Source: Arion vulgaris
Taxonomy: Eukaryota > Mollusca > Gastropoda > Stylommatophora > Arionidae
DNA: 64,000 nt
Reading direction: 5' to 3'
Assembly: GCA_020796225.1 (NCBI GenBank)
Contig: CM036769.1
Span: forward strand, 791,501 to 855,500
This document shows positions 1 to 9,423 of the stretch, piece after piece (the first letter of the stretch is position 1; every line of letters starts with the position of its first letter). The notes under the pieces were generated by a model, which was not told where the DNA came from, made no database searches, and saw only the letters and a list, made by a program, of their open reading frames with translations. Both the position numbers and the translations under genes were made by a program.

Positions 1-105
1 AGTTCCATGGAGGAGATTGAGCAAGTTGCCCAGGATAGAGCGGTATGGAGAAATTACTTGCAGGCCCTATGTAACGTATAACGGTACGAGAGGAATTATT
101 AACTC
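1..105 (+). mobile_element. LINE-b 3' tail, cut by the window edge
   Basis: The first 105 bases read EEIEQVAQDRAVWRNYLQAL in frame 3 and then run into a short tail ending GGTACGAGAGGAATTATT. The same stretch occurs reversed at 60380-60480, at the end of a longer LINE-b copy, so this is the extreme 3' end of a 5'-truncated or window-truncated non-LTR retrotransposon. No catalytic domain is present. A LINE-a fragment follows immediately. Confidence 0.7.
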
Positions 106-555
106 CACTTATTTACTTATTAATTCCACCCTAATCTTGAAACACCCAGCAATTCCAGTGGAGACTAAAAGACATATTATAAATACAATCTTTATACCAA
201 CACTGTGCTATCAGAGCCAAACATGGGCACTGACAAAAGAACAAGAAAGGAAAATTACCACATGCGAAATGAGATGCCTGAGGAAAGCAGTAAATAAAAC
301 AAAAAGATAGAATATAAGTAATGAGGAAATTAGAAGAACAGTCGGAACAACACCTGCTATTAGATTTATTGAAAAACAGAGACTCAAATGGTTTGGAAGT
401 ACAATCTGAAAATGGACTCATCAAGAGGAAAGGGCAGACCAACAAAAAGATGGATTGATGGAGTTACAGACATCTTAAAACTCCACAATACCACACCATA
501 TCAAGCGACCGAGCGTGCATTATCTCGGAAACCGATCATCAGTTAAACCTGCTAC
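106..555 (+). pseudogene. LINE-a 3' end: broken C-terminal tail of a retrotransposon reverse transcriptase
   Basis: The open part (to 310) carries the motifs typical of the region downstream of the RT domain: LCYQSQTWALTKEQERKI, CEMRCLRKAV, then across a stop at 308 EEIRRTVGTTPAIRFIEKQR and LKWFG. After a further frame break near 405 it resumes with GRPTKRWIDGV and ends ALSRKPIIS-stop. The same tail occurs reversed at 5663-5989 and 42170-42440. RT catalytic motifs are absent, so this is a 5'-truncated dead copy. Confidence 0.8.
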
Positions 556-610
556 GCCTAGCGGCAAAAAAAAGCAGAGAAGGACAAAGAAGAAATAACT
601 GCACTGAATT

Positions 611-930
611 AATCACAATAACGTAGATTCACAAAGTACAGTTACAAATTAATCACAATAACGTAGATTCACAAAGTATAGCTACAAATTAATCACAATA
701 ACGTAGATTCACAAAGTATAGCTACAAATTAATCACAATAACGTAGATTCACAAAGTATAGCTACAAATTAATCACAATAACGTAGATTCACAAAGTATA
801 GCTACAAATTAATCACAATAACGTAGATTCACAAAGTATAGCTACAAATTAATCACAATAACGTAGATTCACAAAGTATAGCTACAAATTAATCACAATA
901 ACGTAGATTCACAAAGTATAGCTACAAATT
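611..930. repeat. Minisatellite, 40-bp unit x 8
   Basis: Eight head-to-tail copies of a 40-bp unit (core AATCACAATAACGTAGATTC). The first differs at two positions and the rest are nearly identical. It abuts the LINE-a tail on the left and a SINE-B tail on the right. Confidence 0.95.
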
Positions 931-937
931 AAATATT

Positions 938-1178
938 CTTCTTCTTTGCGTTCGTTCTTTACGTCCAATTTTAATCATTCTTTGTGATATGTTTGATCTT
1001 TGCCAAGAACGTGTATAGGTTGCACATTGGTTTGGTAGGCCCCTAAATGCATTGACTTGTACACGTTTAGGACATGTGCATCGGATTTCAACCAAACATC
1101 CTTAGTCGAATCTTATGACATGCGTGGCAGGTAACAGTGGTTCTATTCTTTATACCCCAAATTTGGGCCACGGTAACC
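938..1178 (-). mobile_element. SINE-B copy
   Basis: Reverse-strand SINE-B. The (CTT)n start is the complement of the GAA-rich tail, followed by the TTTGCGTTCGTTCTTTACG end segment and, near 1110-1175, the core shared with SINE-A and the head ending GGTAACC. Other copies lie at 6606-6863, 7239-7486, 11729-11938 and 49223-49478. It is non-coding and presumably depended on a LINE for retrotransposition. Confidence 0.85.
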
Positions 1179-1284
1179 CCTCGGACGACAAATTAAATCA
1201 ATTTTGCAACTACAACGTCTTTATCACACAAAGAACACCATCCAAGTGTCGATGTATAAATAAACCTAACAGTAATATGAAATA

Positions 1285-1660
1285 TAACTAAATTGTTACA
1301 GAATATACATCCGTATACTATGAACAGAGAAGAGTAATCTGTATACTATGAACAGAGAAGAGACATCTGTATACTATGAACAGAGAAGAGTAATCTGTAT
1401 ACTATGAACAGAGAAGAGACATCTGTATACTATGAACAGAGAAGAGACATATGTATACTATGAACAGAGAAGAGACATCTGTATACCATGAACAGAGAAG
1501 AGACATATGTATACTATGAACAGAGAAGAGAACAAATAGATACATCCAAAAGGAACTCAAAATTTAAAAAACAAACTGGTTGATGTTAATAAAAATGATA
1601 AAATTGAAGTATTCTAGGAATATAAAAAGAAAGTTTGGAGAAAACCATAATGGTAGGAGG
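1285..1660 (+). pseudogene. LINE-c tail fragment carrying an internal 28-bp array
   Basis: The left flank TTGTTACAGAATATACATCC matches the LINE-c codons for CYRRVLRIP seen reversed near 20500. The right flank from 1518 reads TEKRTNRYIQKELKI, a stop, then KTNWLML and a degraded continuation to about 1655. The 1312-1531 array lies exactly at the RIPWTEKR codons. Stops and indels make it non-functional. Confidence 0.75.
1312..1531. repeat. Minisatellite inside LINE-c, 28-bp unit x 8
   Basis: The core TATGAACAGAGAAGAG recurs at 1319-1515 with exact 28-base spacing. Two unit variants (TAATC and ACATC ends) alternate early in the array. The unit corresponds to the element's own RIP-WTEKR codons. 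Confidence 0.9.
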
Positions 1661-1671
1661 CATTGTCTTTT

Positions 1672-1895
1672 ATACAGTCTCAGCTATTTCTGTACACCAC
1701 CTTTTACGTAGACGACCCTTGTATCACCTGTATCCGAGTAACATGATCCTTTGAGGTGCACTGTCTTTTAGCAATCTACTTATGTGACCGAATCATTAAA
1801 TTTGTTGTTTCTTGATGAAGTTTAGTATAGATATTGTAGCAACTTTTTGTTTGATGTCTTCGTTCCTAAACATGTCTCTTCTTGTTTCATTCCCA
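1672..1895 (-). pseudogene. LINE-a tail fragment
   Basis: Read on the reverse strand: RRDMFRNEDIKQKVATISIL, NFIKKQQ, stops, FGHISRLLKDSAPQRIMLL, GRLRKRW. This is the LINE-a C-terminal segment (compare 36555-37000 and 20985-21245). It is 5'-truncated and broken by stops. Confidence 0.75.
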
Positions 1896-1929
1896 TCATT
1901 CGGACACTTAGACGATCATAACAAACATC

Positions 1930-2130
1930 GGGGTATACAGGACATAGCCATCAACCACAGTAAACGAGTCGTTGATATTCTAGGCACAACTTATATGTTC
2001 AGTAGTTTGTCACTGCTTTCTGAACGATAAGGTCTATTTGTACCTTTCGTAAAAATCTCACGGAAACGAATTTGCTTGCAAACTTGCCCACCGTGGGGTT
2101 TGAACCAGGTACGCTTGATGCTCGTCCATC
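1930..2130 (-). mobile_element. SINE-D copy
   Basis: Reverse complement of SINE-D (full copy at 52395-52645). It shares the ATAGCCATCAACCACAGTAAA end, the ACTTATATGTTCAGTA middle, and the tRNA-like B-box context GGGGTTTGAACCAGG near 2093. It is head-truncated or diverged at its tRNA 5' end. Confidence 0.75.
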
Positions 2131-2184
2131 ACAGGTGATGATGACCACAAAACATTTGTATCCAAGGGAATGTAGTTGCGTTAT

Positions 2185-2485
2185 GTTTGTCTGTGTGTGC
2201 GTAGATGACTAGTGAGCCCGATACGGGCTTGAAATGTTCTTATACAGTGTGGGCAAGGTATACTTGCACTTGTGGGAAGTTTTACTGCCTTTCTATTTTG
2301 ACGTTTTTGTTCCATCCCTGCTGTTCTACCTGCCTCGCAGGCCGAGGAACCATGTCGAAGAAGTCTGCGCCAGGCTGATCTGTCTTGAGCAACATTCTCC
2401 CAGTTGTTGACATCTATGTCAAAGGATTTCAACGAGTTCTTGAGTGTGTCCTTGATTCGCTTTTTTTTACCACCCTGTGAGCGTT
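2185..2485 (-). pseudogene. LINE-e C-terminus with a C2H2 zinc finger
   Basis: The reverse-strand frame runs KKKRIKDTLKNSLKSFDID, then WENVAQDRSAWRRLLRHG, and ends with a C2H2-type finger, CPHCIRTFQARIGLTSHLRTH, here split as C-x2-C then H-x3-H. This arrangement is common at the C-terminus of animal endonuclease/RT LINEs. RT and endonuclease domains are missing, so it is a 5'-truncated copy. A second LINE-e tail lies at 31465-31735. Confidence 0.75.
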
Positions 2486-2499
2486 TACCGCTATGCAGC

Positions 2500-2745
2500 T
2501 CACCATACCAGGTACGCTTAGTTTGTGATTGAGCTCAGGTTGTGATCGAGCTCAGGTTGTGATTGAGCTCAGGTTGTGATTGAGCTGAGGTTGTGATTGA
2601 GCTCAGGTTGTGATCGAACTCAGGTTGTGATTGAGCTCAGGTTGTGATCGAACTCATGTTGTGATTGAGCTCAGGTTGTGATTGAGCTCAGGTTGCGATC
2701 GAACTCACTACTACCGCTTAAGCTACAGACCCTCTGTGTCAAACA
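2500..2745 (-). mobile_element. SINE-D tRNA-like head split by a 17-bp array
   Basis: ACCAGGTACGCTTAGTTTG (2508 on) and TACCGCTTAAGCTACAGAC (2712 on) are the two halves of the SINE-D head that sit side by side at 52399-52460 (reversed). The array lies between the B-box and A-box parts. Confidence 0.75.
2523..2709. repeat. Minisatellite inside SINE-D, 17-bp unit x 11
   Basis: The unit GTGATTGAGCTCAGGTT is repeated with single-base variants (gattgagc/gatcgagc/gatcgaac). It matches the native SINE-D sequence GATCGAGCTC in the head, so it grew from the element itself. Confidence 0.85.
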
Positions 2746-3005
2746 AATGTCGCAAATGTAACGAAAGGCTAACAGTAACACAGTAACACACAACATGTGT
2801 CATATTATAGCAACCGACATGCGTGTACGTCCACACTCGTGTAATCACTTAATGTGATACGACTTTAGTCAAGCTGGTCAGATTAATAATTCATTCACTC
2901 GTTATCCTAATTGAGGCAAGATCGAGGTCAGAAATTACCATTCACGTGTGACACTTTATATATCATGGACTGAAAGTTATAGGGTATTGCTTGGTTGGTT
3001 ATAGA
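2746..3005. other. No recognisable feature
   Basis: Unique-looking AT-rich sequence. I see no long frame, repeat or element signature apart from a short AACAGTAACACAGTAACACA stutter near 2770. Confidence 0.5.
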
Positions 3006-3007
3006 CT

Positions 3008-3125
3008 GATACTATCGGGGTCGCTATGGCCAAGTGATTACGCTCTTGCTTGTCATTATGATGCTTGTGGATTCGAATCCGGAGTAGTCACATGTGAACT
3101 TTTTTCATGGGGTCGCAAGAACTGC
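3008..3125 (+). mobile_element. tRNA-like SINE head, unassigned family
   Basis: It has an A-box-like TGGCCAAGTGATTACGC (3028) and a B-box-like GGATTCGAATCC (3069) with tRNA-like spacing. A CCA end and full acceptor pairing are not evident, so this is a tRNA-derived SINE head and not a tRNA gene. Confidence 0.55.
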
Positions 3126-3171
3126 TGTAGAAAATGTTGTATATTCATCACTATTACTTTCTTGATTTATA

Positions 3172-3173
<2 letters not shown>

Positions 3174-3217
<44 letters not shown>
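3174..3217. repeat. (CT)n microsatellite
   Basis: About 22 uninterrupted CT dinucleotides. Confidence 0.95.
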
Positions 3218-3220
<3 letters not shown>

Positions 3221-3394
3221 AGAGAATTGAAAGTATCAGCCTGGTCTGTTGCTTGTTCACTTTTTTACAGCAGCCCTACCTGCAGGCCTATATCGCGGGT
3301 TCATTTACTCTAACACCTGCATCCCCTATCACAAAAATAAAACTGATTTTTGTGAGTCTAGACCTCCTCAACGACTCCAACCATTGGCTCCAAG

Positions 3395-3680
3395 CCCGCC
3401 TGTATGGTGCCGGGACCCGCAAGGGAGCAAAGAATAGTACCACTGCGACCTACAAGGCATGTAGTAGAGGTAACTGATATAGGACCTTGGGAAGCTACCT
3501 TAGTAAATAAAAAACATCGCAGAAATCAGATGTGCTGGCCTACTTGTAGGTGCATAACTGGTACAATGTAAATCCCTCTTAAGTAAAATCATTCTTAGGC
3601 TCAGATTACATACAAATCACACAGAGTGGTGAACAAGTGGTCGATACAGAGCGTTCGAAGAAGCAGAAGAAGTCTCCGAG
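3395..3680 (+). mobile_element. SINE-A copy
   Basis: Head GGTGCCGGGACCCGCAAGGG, then AAAGAATAGTACCACTGCGA, a degraded core at 3460, the segment TGTGCTGGCCTACTTGTAGG, and the 3' end GTGGTCGATACAGAGCGTTC followed by GAAGAAG-type sequence. One of about eight SINE-A copies in the window. It contains a small internal expansion near 3575-3600 (TCTTAAGTAAAATCATTCTT). Confidence 0.85.
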
Positions 3681-3785
3681 CCCCAGCGTATGTGTGTGTA
3701 TGTTTGTGAGGATAAGTGATACGCAAGAAGAATGAATATTAATCATGTTTGTCATGAGACTGCTTAATCATAGATCTCCTTATAT

Positions 3786-3935
3786 CATGTATGTGAGACA
3801 CACCAGACTAGCAGCAACAATATGTCACTTATGTATAATACATTAACTCTTAGTATCTATGTATGTGAGACACACCAGACTAGCAGCAACAATATGTCAC
3901 TTATGTATAGTACATTAACTCTTAGTATCTATGTA
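3786..3935. repeat. Direct duplication, 72 bp x 2
   Basis: ATGTATGTGAGACACACCAG recurs 72 bases apart with a near-identical unit, ending CATTAACTCTTAGTATCT. Confidence 0.9.
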
Positions 3936-5205
3936 TATCTTATTCGTGTCCCGATTGACACATAAGGCTTCCACAAGAGACTTCCACTGTTGCCGTTCTG
4001 CTGCCTTTCTACCAACCATCTCTAATATCAGGCCACACTCCGTCAACTCTCTCTCCACAGTTCTTCTCCATGTTTCCTCGTACGTCCATGCCGTCTCTTC
4101 CCATCCACTGTCCATCTGAGAGTTGTCCTAGCCAATGCACTTACTGGCATACTACATACATGTTCAATCAACCTCCATCTTCGTCTCTTAATGATGGTCT
4201 TCAAGGATGCACAGTCTGTTCGCTTCAAAAGCTCCTCATTTGTTATGGTATTTGGCCAGAAAATTTGCATGATTCTTCTTAAACATTTATTTTTAAATGT
4301 CTCCAACTTGTGTATTATGTGTTGTGTCATCTTCCAGCATTCACTACTGTATAATAGCACTCCCAGTACATTACTTCTTCCAGCATTCACTACTGTATAA
4401 TAGCACTCCCAGTACATTACTTCTTCCAGCATTCACTACTGTATAATAGCACTCCCAGTATATTACTTCTTCCAGCATTCACTACTGTATAATAGCACTC
4501 CCAGTATATTACTTCTTCCAGCATTCACTACTGTATAATAGCACTTCCAGTATATTACTTCTTCCAGCATTCACTACTGTATAATAGCACTCCCAGTACA
4601 TTACTTCTTCCAGCATTCACTACTGTATAATAGCACTCCCAGTACATTACTTCTTCCAGCATTCACTACTGTATAATAGCACTTCCAGTACATTACTTCT
4701 TCCAGCATTCACTACTGTATAATAGCACTCCCAGTACATTACATTTTCCAGCATTCACTACTGTATAATAGCACTCCCAGTACATTACTTCTTCCAGCAT
4801 TCACTACTGTATAATAGCACTCCCAGTACATTACTTCTTCCAGCATTCACTACTGTATAATAGCACTCCCAGTACATTACTTCTTCCAGCATTCACTACT
4901 GTATAATAGCACTTCCAGTACATTACTTCTTCCAGCATTCACTACTGTATAATAGCACTCCCAGTACATTACATTTTCCAGCATTCACTACTGTATAATA
5001 GCACTCCCAGTACATTACTTCTTCCAGCATTCACTACTGTATAATAGCACTCCCAGTACATTACTTCTTCCAGCATTCACTACTGTATAATAGCACTCCC
5101 AGTTAAATTACTTCTTTATATTTTAAGTTTTGTCCTAAGATTTAGTCATTTTGTTTTCCAAATTGTGTTGAGCATGACAAAAGTTTGTCTTGTCTTCTTG
5201 ATATA
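3930..5205 (-). pseudogene. LINE-d: C-terminal tail of RT, split by a 46-bp array
   Basis: Reverse strand, upstream to downstream. Degraded codons at 5105-5200 precede SVLLYGSECW. After the array comes SSECWKMTQHIIHKLETF, NKCLRRIM, FWPNTITNEELLKRT, RRRWRLIEHV, then LARTTLRWTVDGKRRHGRTR and finally ERELTECGLILEMVGRKA with RQQWKSLVEALC. This order is the usual post-RT region of RTE/CR1-like animal LINEs. A frameshift near 4100 splits the last part. No RT core is retained. Confidence 0.8.
4331..5104. repeat. Minisatellite inside LINE-d, 46-bp unit x 17
   Basis: CCAGCATTCACTACTGTATA recurs every 46 bases from 4334 to 5070 (17 copies). On the reverse strand the unit reads VLLYSSECWK, which is LINE-d's own sequence, and the last unit runs straight into the downstream coding tail. 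46 is not a multiple of three, so the frame rotates. Confidence 0.95.
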
Positions 5206-5299
5206 CAAACACTTAGAATATATACAACAAAAACTCATGTTTCACGAGCTGCTATCTTCAGAACATCATGTGTAACGGAGAGAGGGGTGAAAATAGAAA

Positions 5300-5660
5300 T
5301 TGTGGCATATCCTTTACAGGTAATTTACCATCAGCCACAGTAAACGTTAGGGAAGGGGGTCTAGGGGTTAAGTGGTTATGCGCTTGGTTGCGTTCTGAAG
5401 GCAATGTGTTCACATCCAGACAGCAACGTTCGATTCACGAATGTATTTTGTTCAGAAACCCCTAGAATTGTTGCTGGAGCTACGGTATTAGTGTTTCGTG
5501 CAATACTTCTTGACATGTGGCGTGCCATTTCTGCGGAGAGGGACCGAGCCATGTGGGATAAAACCCGGTGCAATGAAGTCAATCTTTAGACTTTAGACGA
5601 GTCCCCGATTTTCTATGCATCACTTATACATTCAGTAGTGTTTGATTGCTTTCTGAATGG
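5300..5660 (-). mobile_element. SINE-D copy, interrupted by SINE-C
   Basis: Both flanks are SINE-D reversed: GGCATATCCTTTACAGG and CCATCAGCCACAGTAAACG on the left, GAGTCCCCGATTTTCTATGC and TTGCTTTCTGAATGG on the right. SINE-C fills 5350-5595, with AAACG on one side and AGACGAG on the other as a likely short target duplication. Confidence 0.7.
5350..5595 (+). mobile_element. SINE-C copy nested in SINE-D
   Basis: It starts GGGGGTCTAGGGGTTAAGTGG (A-box region), has a decayed B-box (TGTTCACATCC, 5408), then CGTTCGATTCACGAATG, and ends with the SINE-C hallmark GGAGAGGGACCGAGCC and GGTGCAATGAAGTCAATC. Confidence 0.8.
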
Positions 5661-5662
5661 AG

Positions 5663-5989
5663 CGCACTTCTTTTTCTTTTGCTCTTATCTGCTTTTTTGC
5701 CGCTAGGCGTAGCAGGTTTAACTGATGATCGGTTTCCGAGATAGTGCACGCTCGACCGCTTGATATGATGTGGTATTGTGAAGTTTTACGCCATCAACCC
5801 ATCTTTTTCTTGGTCTGCCCTTCCTATTGATGATTCCATTTTCAGGTTGTACACTCTTGCAACTGGTGTATACGGGTTCATTCTTACCAAGTGTCGAAAC
5901 CATTTGAGTCTCTGTTTTTTTAATGAATCTAGTAACAGGTGTTGTTCCGACTGTTCTTCTAATTTCTCATTTCTAATATGATCTCTTCT
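5663..5989 (-). pseudogene. LINE-a 3' end, 5'-truncated insertion with target-site duplication
   Basis: The reverse-strand tail reads ETQMVSTLGKNEPVYT, GRPRKRWVDGVKLHNTT and ends ERALSRKPIIS-stop, followed by TTAAACCTGCTACGCCTAGC as at 541-570. TGAATGGAG flanks both ends (5654-5662 and 5990-5998), marking a clean 5'-truncated retrotransposition into SINE-D sequence. Confidence 0.8.
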
Positions 5990-5999
5990 TGAATGGAGA

Positions 6000-6190
6000 G
6001 TACACTAACAATATATGTTAGAAAGTTGTTTGTCAAGTACCAGAGTACTATTTCATTTATGATAAAGTACATATATATATATGGCCTTTTTTTGTCTTAA
6101 CAGACGGTCAATTGGTAAGTGTTTTACTGTGACAACTTCTGAGTTTTCAACACTTATAAAATTTGTCAATTACCAGAGAACTATTTTATT
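6000..6190. repeat. Diverged direct repeat of about 55 bp x 2
   Basis: TTTGTCAAGTACCAGAGTAC...TTTATGATAAAGTACATATA (6030-6080) recurs as TTTGTCAATTACCAGAGAAC...TTTATGAAAATGTACACATA (6160-6205). The region is AT-rich and otherwise featureless. Confidence 0.6.
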
Positions 6191-6321
6191 TATGAAAATG
6201 TACACATATAAATGTATATTATATAAATTTCCTTGCTATATGCTAGAACAAACGTTATATAAATATCATCAATTCAATCATGGGAATAATTTATGTTTCT
6301 ATTTCATGTGTTGTTTCCTGT

Positions 6322-6383
6322 AGTAGCTTATCAGAAATTTGTTACTGCTAGATTGGCTTGTCATGTGGCTTGTCGCACTGCAC
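6322..6383 (+). CDS. Weak exon candidate, unknown protein
   Basis: A pyrimidine-rich stretch ends TGTTGTTTCCTGTAG, followed by a frame reading AYQKFVTARLACHVACRTAQ and then GTTAAT, a weak donor. The segment lies outside recognised repeats. The amino-acid composition is plausible but I recognise no family. It could be chance. Confidence 0.2.
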
Positions 6384-6536
6384 AAGTTAATTATCTATCT
6401 CTCTCTCTCTCATTGTCTAATTCCTTCACTAAACTATATCTTTTCTGTAAACATAAAAACGATCATGTTTTGTTTCTTATTTGTAATTGGAAAATTGTCA
6501 TTTTGAAATGTTTTCACTTTTTTTTTAATTTACACC

Positions 6537-6912
6537 ATTTAGAGTTATTGTTGAAAACGTCATAGAAAGATGTGTAAAGCCAACAGCCACTTTAGAGTTA
6601 TTGTTCGCCCGAGTGGTTACCGGGGCCCAAATTTGGAGTGTAAAGAATAGAACCACTGTTACCTGCCACGCATGTCGTAAGAGACGACTACGGAGGTTTG
6701 GTTGAAATCGGATGCATGTGTCCTAAACGTATAGAAGTCTATGCGTTTAGGAGCCTACCAAACCAATGTGCAACGTACACACGTTCTTGGCAACGATCAA
6801 ACTTATCACAAAGAGTGATTAAAATTGGTTGTAAAGAACGAACGCAAAGAAGAGGAAGAAGAAGAGTTATTGTTGAAAACGTCACAGAAAGTTGTGTAAA
6901 GCCAACATCCAC
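6537..6912. repeat. 52-bp tandem duplication split by a SINE-B
   Basis: TTATTGTTGAAAACGTCATAG...GTGTAAAGCCAACAGCCACT (6545-6592) is repeated after the SINE at 6867-6912 with a few changes. The duplication existed before SINE-B landed in it. Confidence 0.7.
6606..6863 (+). mobile_element. SINE-B copy with target-site duplication
   Basis: The best-delimited SINE-B. GAGTTATTGTT lies at 6595-6605 and again at 6864-6874. The head is GAGTGGTTACCGGGGCCC, then AAAGAATAGAACCACTG, the core GCATGTCGTAAGAGACGACT, and GGTTGAAATCGGATG (B-box-like). It ends AACGAACGCAAAGAAGAGG in a GAA-rich tail. Length is about 258 bp. Confidence 0.9.
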
Positions 6913-7024
6913 TACCTGATCTACTCTGACGACTTGAAACTGTAACCAATAAGTTGCAAGGCTAGCGGAGTGTGAGAGCGGAAATAACATACACTCGCAC
7001 ACTCTGCGTCTGCCACGTGTGGTT

Positions 7025-7090
7025 TACATTTACTGCAAGAGCTGGATGCTGACATGACAGTTACTGCAAGAGATGGATGTTGACATGACA
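7025..7090. repeat. 33-bp tandem duplication
   Basis: TTTACTGCAAGAGCTGGATG...TGACATGACA is repeated once with minor changes. Confidence 0.7.
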
Positions 7091-7238
7091 CGTGACCAAG
7101 ATATGAATGTCCGGATATTCAATTCATTATTGACTGCAGATATTTTATTTGTTGAAACTTATTTAGTTTTGTTTTACTGTTTTGTTTGAAGATTGATTTA
7201 TTATTTGTAATAATGATTGTGTCCATGCTTTCAGTTCA

Positions 7239-7486
7239 TCTTCTTCTTCTTCTTTGCGTTCGTTCTTTACCACCAATTTTAATCACTCTTTGTGATATGT
7301 TTGATCTTTGCCAAGATCGTGTATACGTTGCATATTGGTTTGGTAGGCCCCTAAACGCATAGACTTCTACACATTTAGGACACGTGCATCCGATTTCAAC
7401 CAAGCCTCCTTAGTCGCTTCTTACGACATGCGTGGCAGGTAACAGTGGTTCTATTCTTGACACCCCAAATTTGGGCCCCAGTAACC
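7239..7486 (-). mobile_element. SINE-B copy
   Basis: Reverse-strand copy from (CTT)n and TTTGCGTTCGTTCTTTACCA to CCCAAATTTGGGCCCCAGTAACC. Near full length. Confidence 0.85.
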
Positions 7487-7579
7487 AGTTCTCTGGTGAG
7501 TTCATGTTTAGGTAATGACATTGATCCTCCAGAAATGAGTGGCAGTCTTGTTCTTTAATAACAGTAGGACAGATTAACG

Positions 7580-7750
7580 TAATAATTGATTAATTGATTG
7601 ATTGATTTCACATCATCATTGCACTTCGGTGAGTAACCATGTGTGCTTCGATCTCTTTCCCCACACAGCAACATCTCAGGTGCCTTGCACATACTCCGTA
7701 GCAATGGCGAGGATCCCCGATGTAATTTTGAAGATATATGTGTATTGTAA
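7580..7750 (-). mobile_element. SINE-E 3' part
   Basis: It begins with the (GATT)n tail (TTGATTGATTGATTTCA), then CATCATCATTGCACTTCGG, GAGTAACCATGTGTGCTTCG and GATCCCCGATGTAATTTTG, as in the full copy at 54445-55045. The tRNA head is missing. Confidence 0.8.
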
Positions 7751-7778
7751 TGTATAAACGTTTGTCTGTCGACTCGGA

Positions 7779-8098
7779 AACTAGAAAGTTATGAGTTTCA
7801 TTTCAGACTCGACGTTTCACATGTGAGGACAGAAATTGGCCATCCTACCTCCTACAAACTAGAAAGTTATGAGTTTCATTTCAGACTCGACGTTTCACAT
7901 GTGAGGACAGAAATTGGCCATCCTACCTCCTACAAACTAGAAAGTTATGAGTTTCATTTCAGACTCGACGTTTCACATGTGAGGACAGAAATTGGCCATC
8001 CTACCTCCTACAAACTAGAAGGTTATGAGTTTAATTGCAGACTCGACGTTTCACATGTGAGGACAGAAATTGGCCATCCTACCTCCTGCAAACTAGAG
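7779..8098. repeat. Minisatellite, 78-bp unit x 4
   Basis: AACTAGAAAGTTATGAGTTT recurs every 78 bases. 78 is 26 codons, so a frame stays open, but copies differ freely and no flanking gene is apparent, so I do not call it coding. Confidence 0.9.
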
Positions 8099-8194
8099 AC
8101 TAGAAATGTGAAGTGAAGTTACTTCATAACCTCATGTCTGAAAAGGTTACGGTAAAATGCAATTTTTTTTTAAATGATAGAGCTGTGACTAAAA

Positions 8195-8500
8195 AAAGGG
8201 GCCTAAAGCCGAAGAATTGACTTCATTGCACTGAGTTTATCCCATATAGCTCGGTCCCTTACCGCTGAAATGTCACGCTACCTGCCGAGAGTATTGCACA
8301 AAGTGCCGACTCCGTAGCTCCGGCAAGAATCCTATTGTTTCTAGAAAAAATGCACTCGTGAACAGAACGACGCGGTCCGGATTCATACCCACAAGCTTCG
8401 GCACACAAGGCAAAGGCTTAGCCGCATATATATCCACTCTTGTTCTGTGAACAACCAAGGCAAAAGCTTAGCCACATATATCCACTTGTATTGTGAACAA
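8195..8500 (-). mobile_element. SINE-C copy with duplicated head
   Basis: From GGCCTAAAGCCGAAGAATTG through CTCGGTCCCTTACCGCTG and GGTCCGGATTCATACCC to the head. The head segment GGCAAAGGCTTAGCCGCATA...TTCTGTGAAC is tandemly duplicated (about 48 bp) at 8408-8500. Confidence 0.75.
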
Positions 8501-8699
8501 CAGAGAATGTTGTCGAGAAATATAGAAATAATTATAAGGGGTTTTTGCAGCCTTTCCTTTTTATTTTGGTAGAAATTTGCTGACATCATATTCCGTGTGA
8601 AAGTTTAGTTGTTGGATACTGTAACGACATCGTATAGCACTTCAGACAGACCCAAAGATGGTAGAAAACATCATATACGAGGCACACTCGAGGGATCTA

Positions 8700-8765
8700 G
8701 ACAAAACTCTTCGTCTACCCTGAACGTTGAAAGACATCTTCGCCTACCCTCAACGCTGAAAGACA
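8700..8765. repeat. 29-bp tandem duplication
   Basis: CTTCGTCTACCCTGAACGTT...AAAGACA is followed by a near copy. The surrounding 8500-8975 shows no other recognisable feature. Confidence 0.6.
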
Positions 8766-8978
8766 GAACAGGAAAAGAGGAATGAAAAAGAAAATCAATG
8801 AATTGATATTTCAACATTTTTATATTTCAGTTTCAGTGTGAAATATCTTATTTGTATTATGTCCACCGGTGCTCCGATCTCCTTCGCAATATCTCCACTA
8901 GCGTCCAGCGACTAACCGTACCAATTCGATGTTCATTGATGAGTCTACTTATATACCTGTTGTGCTGTTCTTTTCTAG

Positions 8979-9178
8979 ACACTTCAATCCTAGCTCCTAC
9001 AATCTAGACACTTCAATCCTAGCTCCTGCAATCTAGACACTTCAATCCTAGCTCCTGCAATCTAGACCAACTCTAGCTCCTGCAATCTATACACTTCAAT
9101 CCTAGCTCCTGCAATCTAGACACTTTAATCCTAGCTCCTGCAATCTAGGCACTTCAATCCTAGCTCCTGCAATCTAGT
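8979..9178. repeat. Minisatellite, 29-bp unit x 7
   Basis: CACTTCAATCCTAGCTCCTG units with one shortened copy near 9060. Its right edge runs into a short reverse-strand frame (9185-9335) with GVDGSKRTDKLAAGSVIIS, loosely RNase H-like but too short to assign. Confidence 0.9.
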
Positions 9179-9423
9179 AGTTGACGTGTACTGGTTTAAA
9201 TAAAAATCCTCATTGCGGCCACACTTTATTAGGGTGTTCAGAACGCCAGCTCTATCCACTGACTGACCCTCTGATATGATGACAGAGCCAGCAGCCAGTT
9301 TGTCTGTTCTCTTACTGCCATCGACACCCATGTGCCTTGAAACGAAGATAAATGTAATAATTCTGTGATATTGTCAACGCGTGTAGGGATTCAGTCAAAT
9401 TGAAATAACATAAGCAATGAATA

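Noticed and set aside
1812..2030. Small + strand protein (MMKFSIDIVATFCLM)
   Set aside because: Shadow of the reverse-strand LINE-a and SINE-D.
4331..5104. CRISPR array
   Set aside because: Units are directly contiguous without unique spacers, in eukaryotic DNA. The same holds for all arrays here.
7141..7190. Exon after AACTTATTTAG
   Set aside because: The following sequence has stops in all frames within a few codons.
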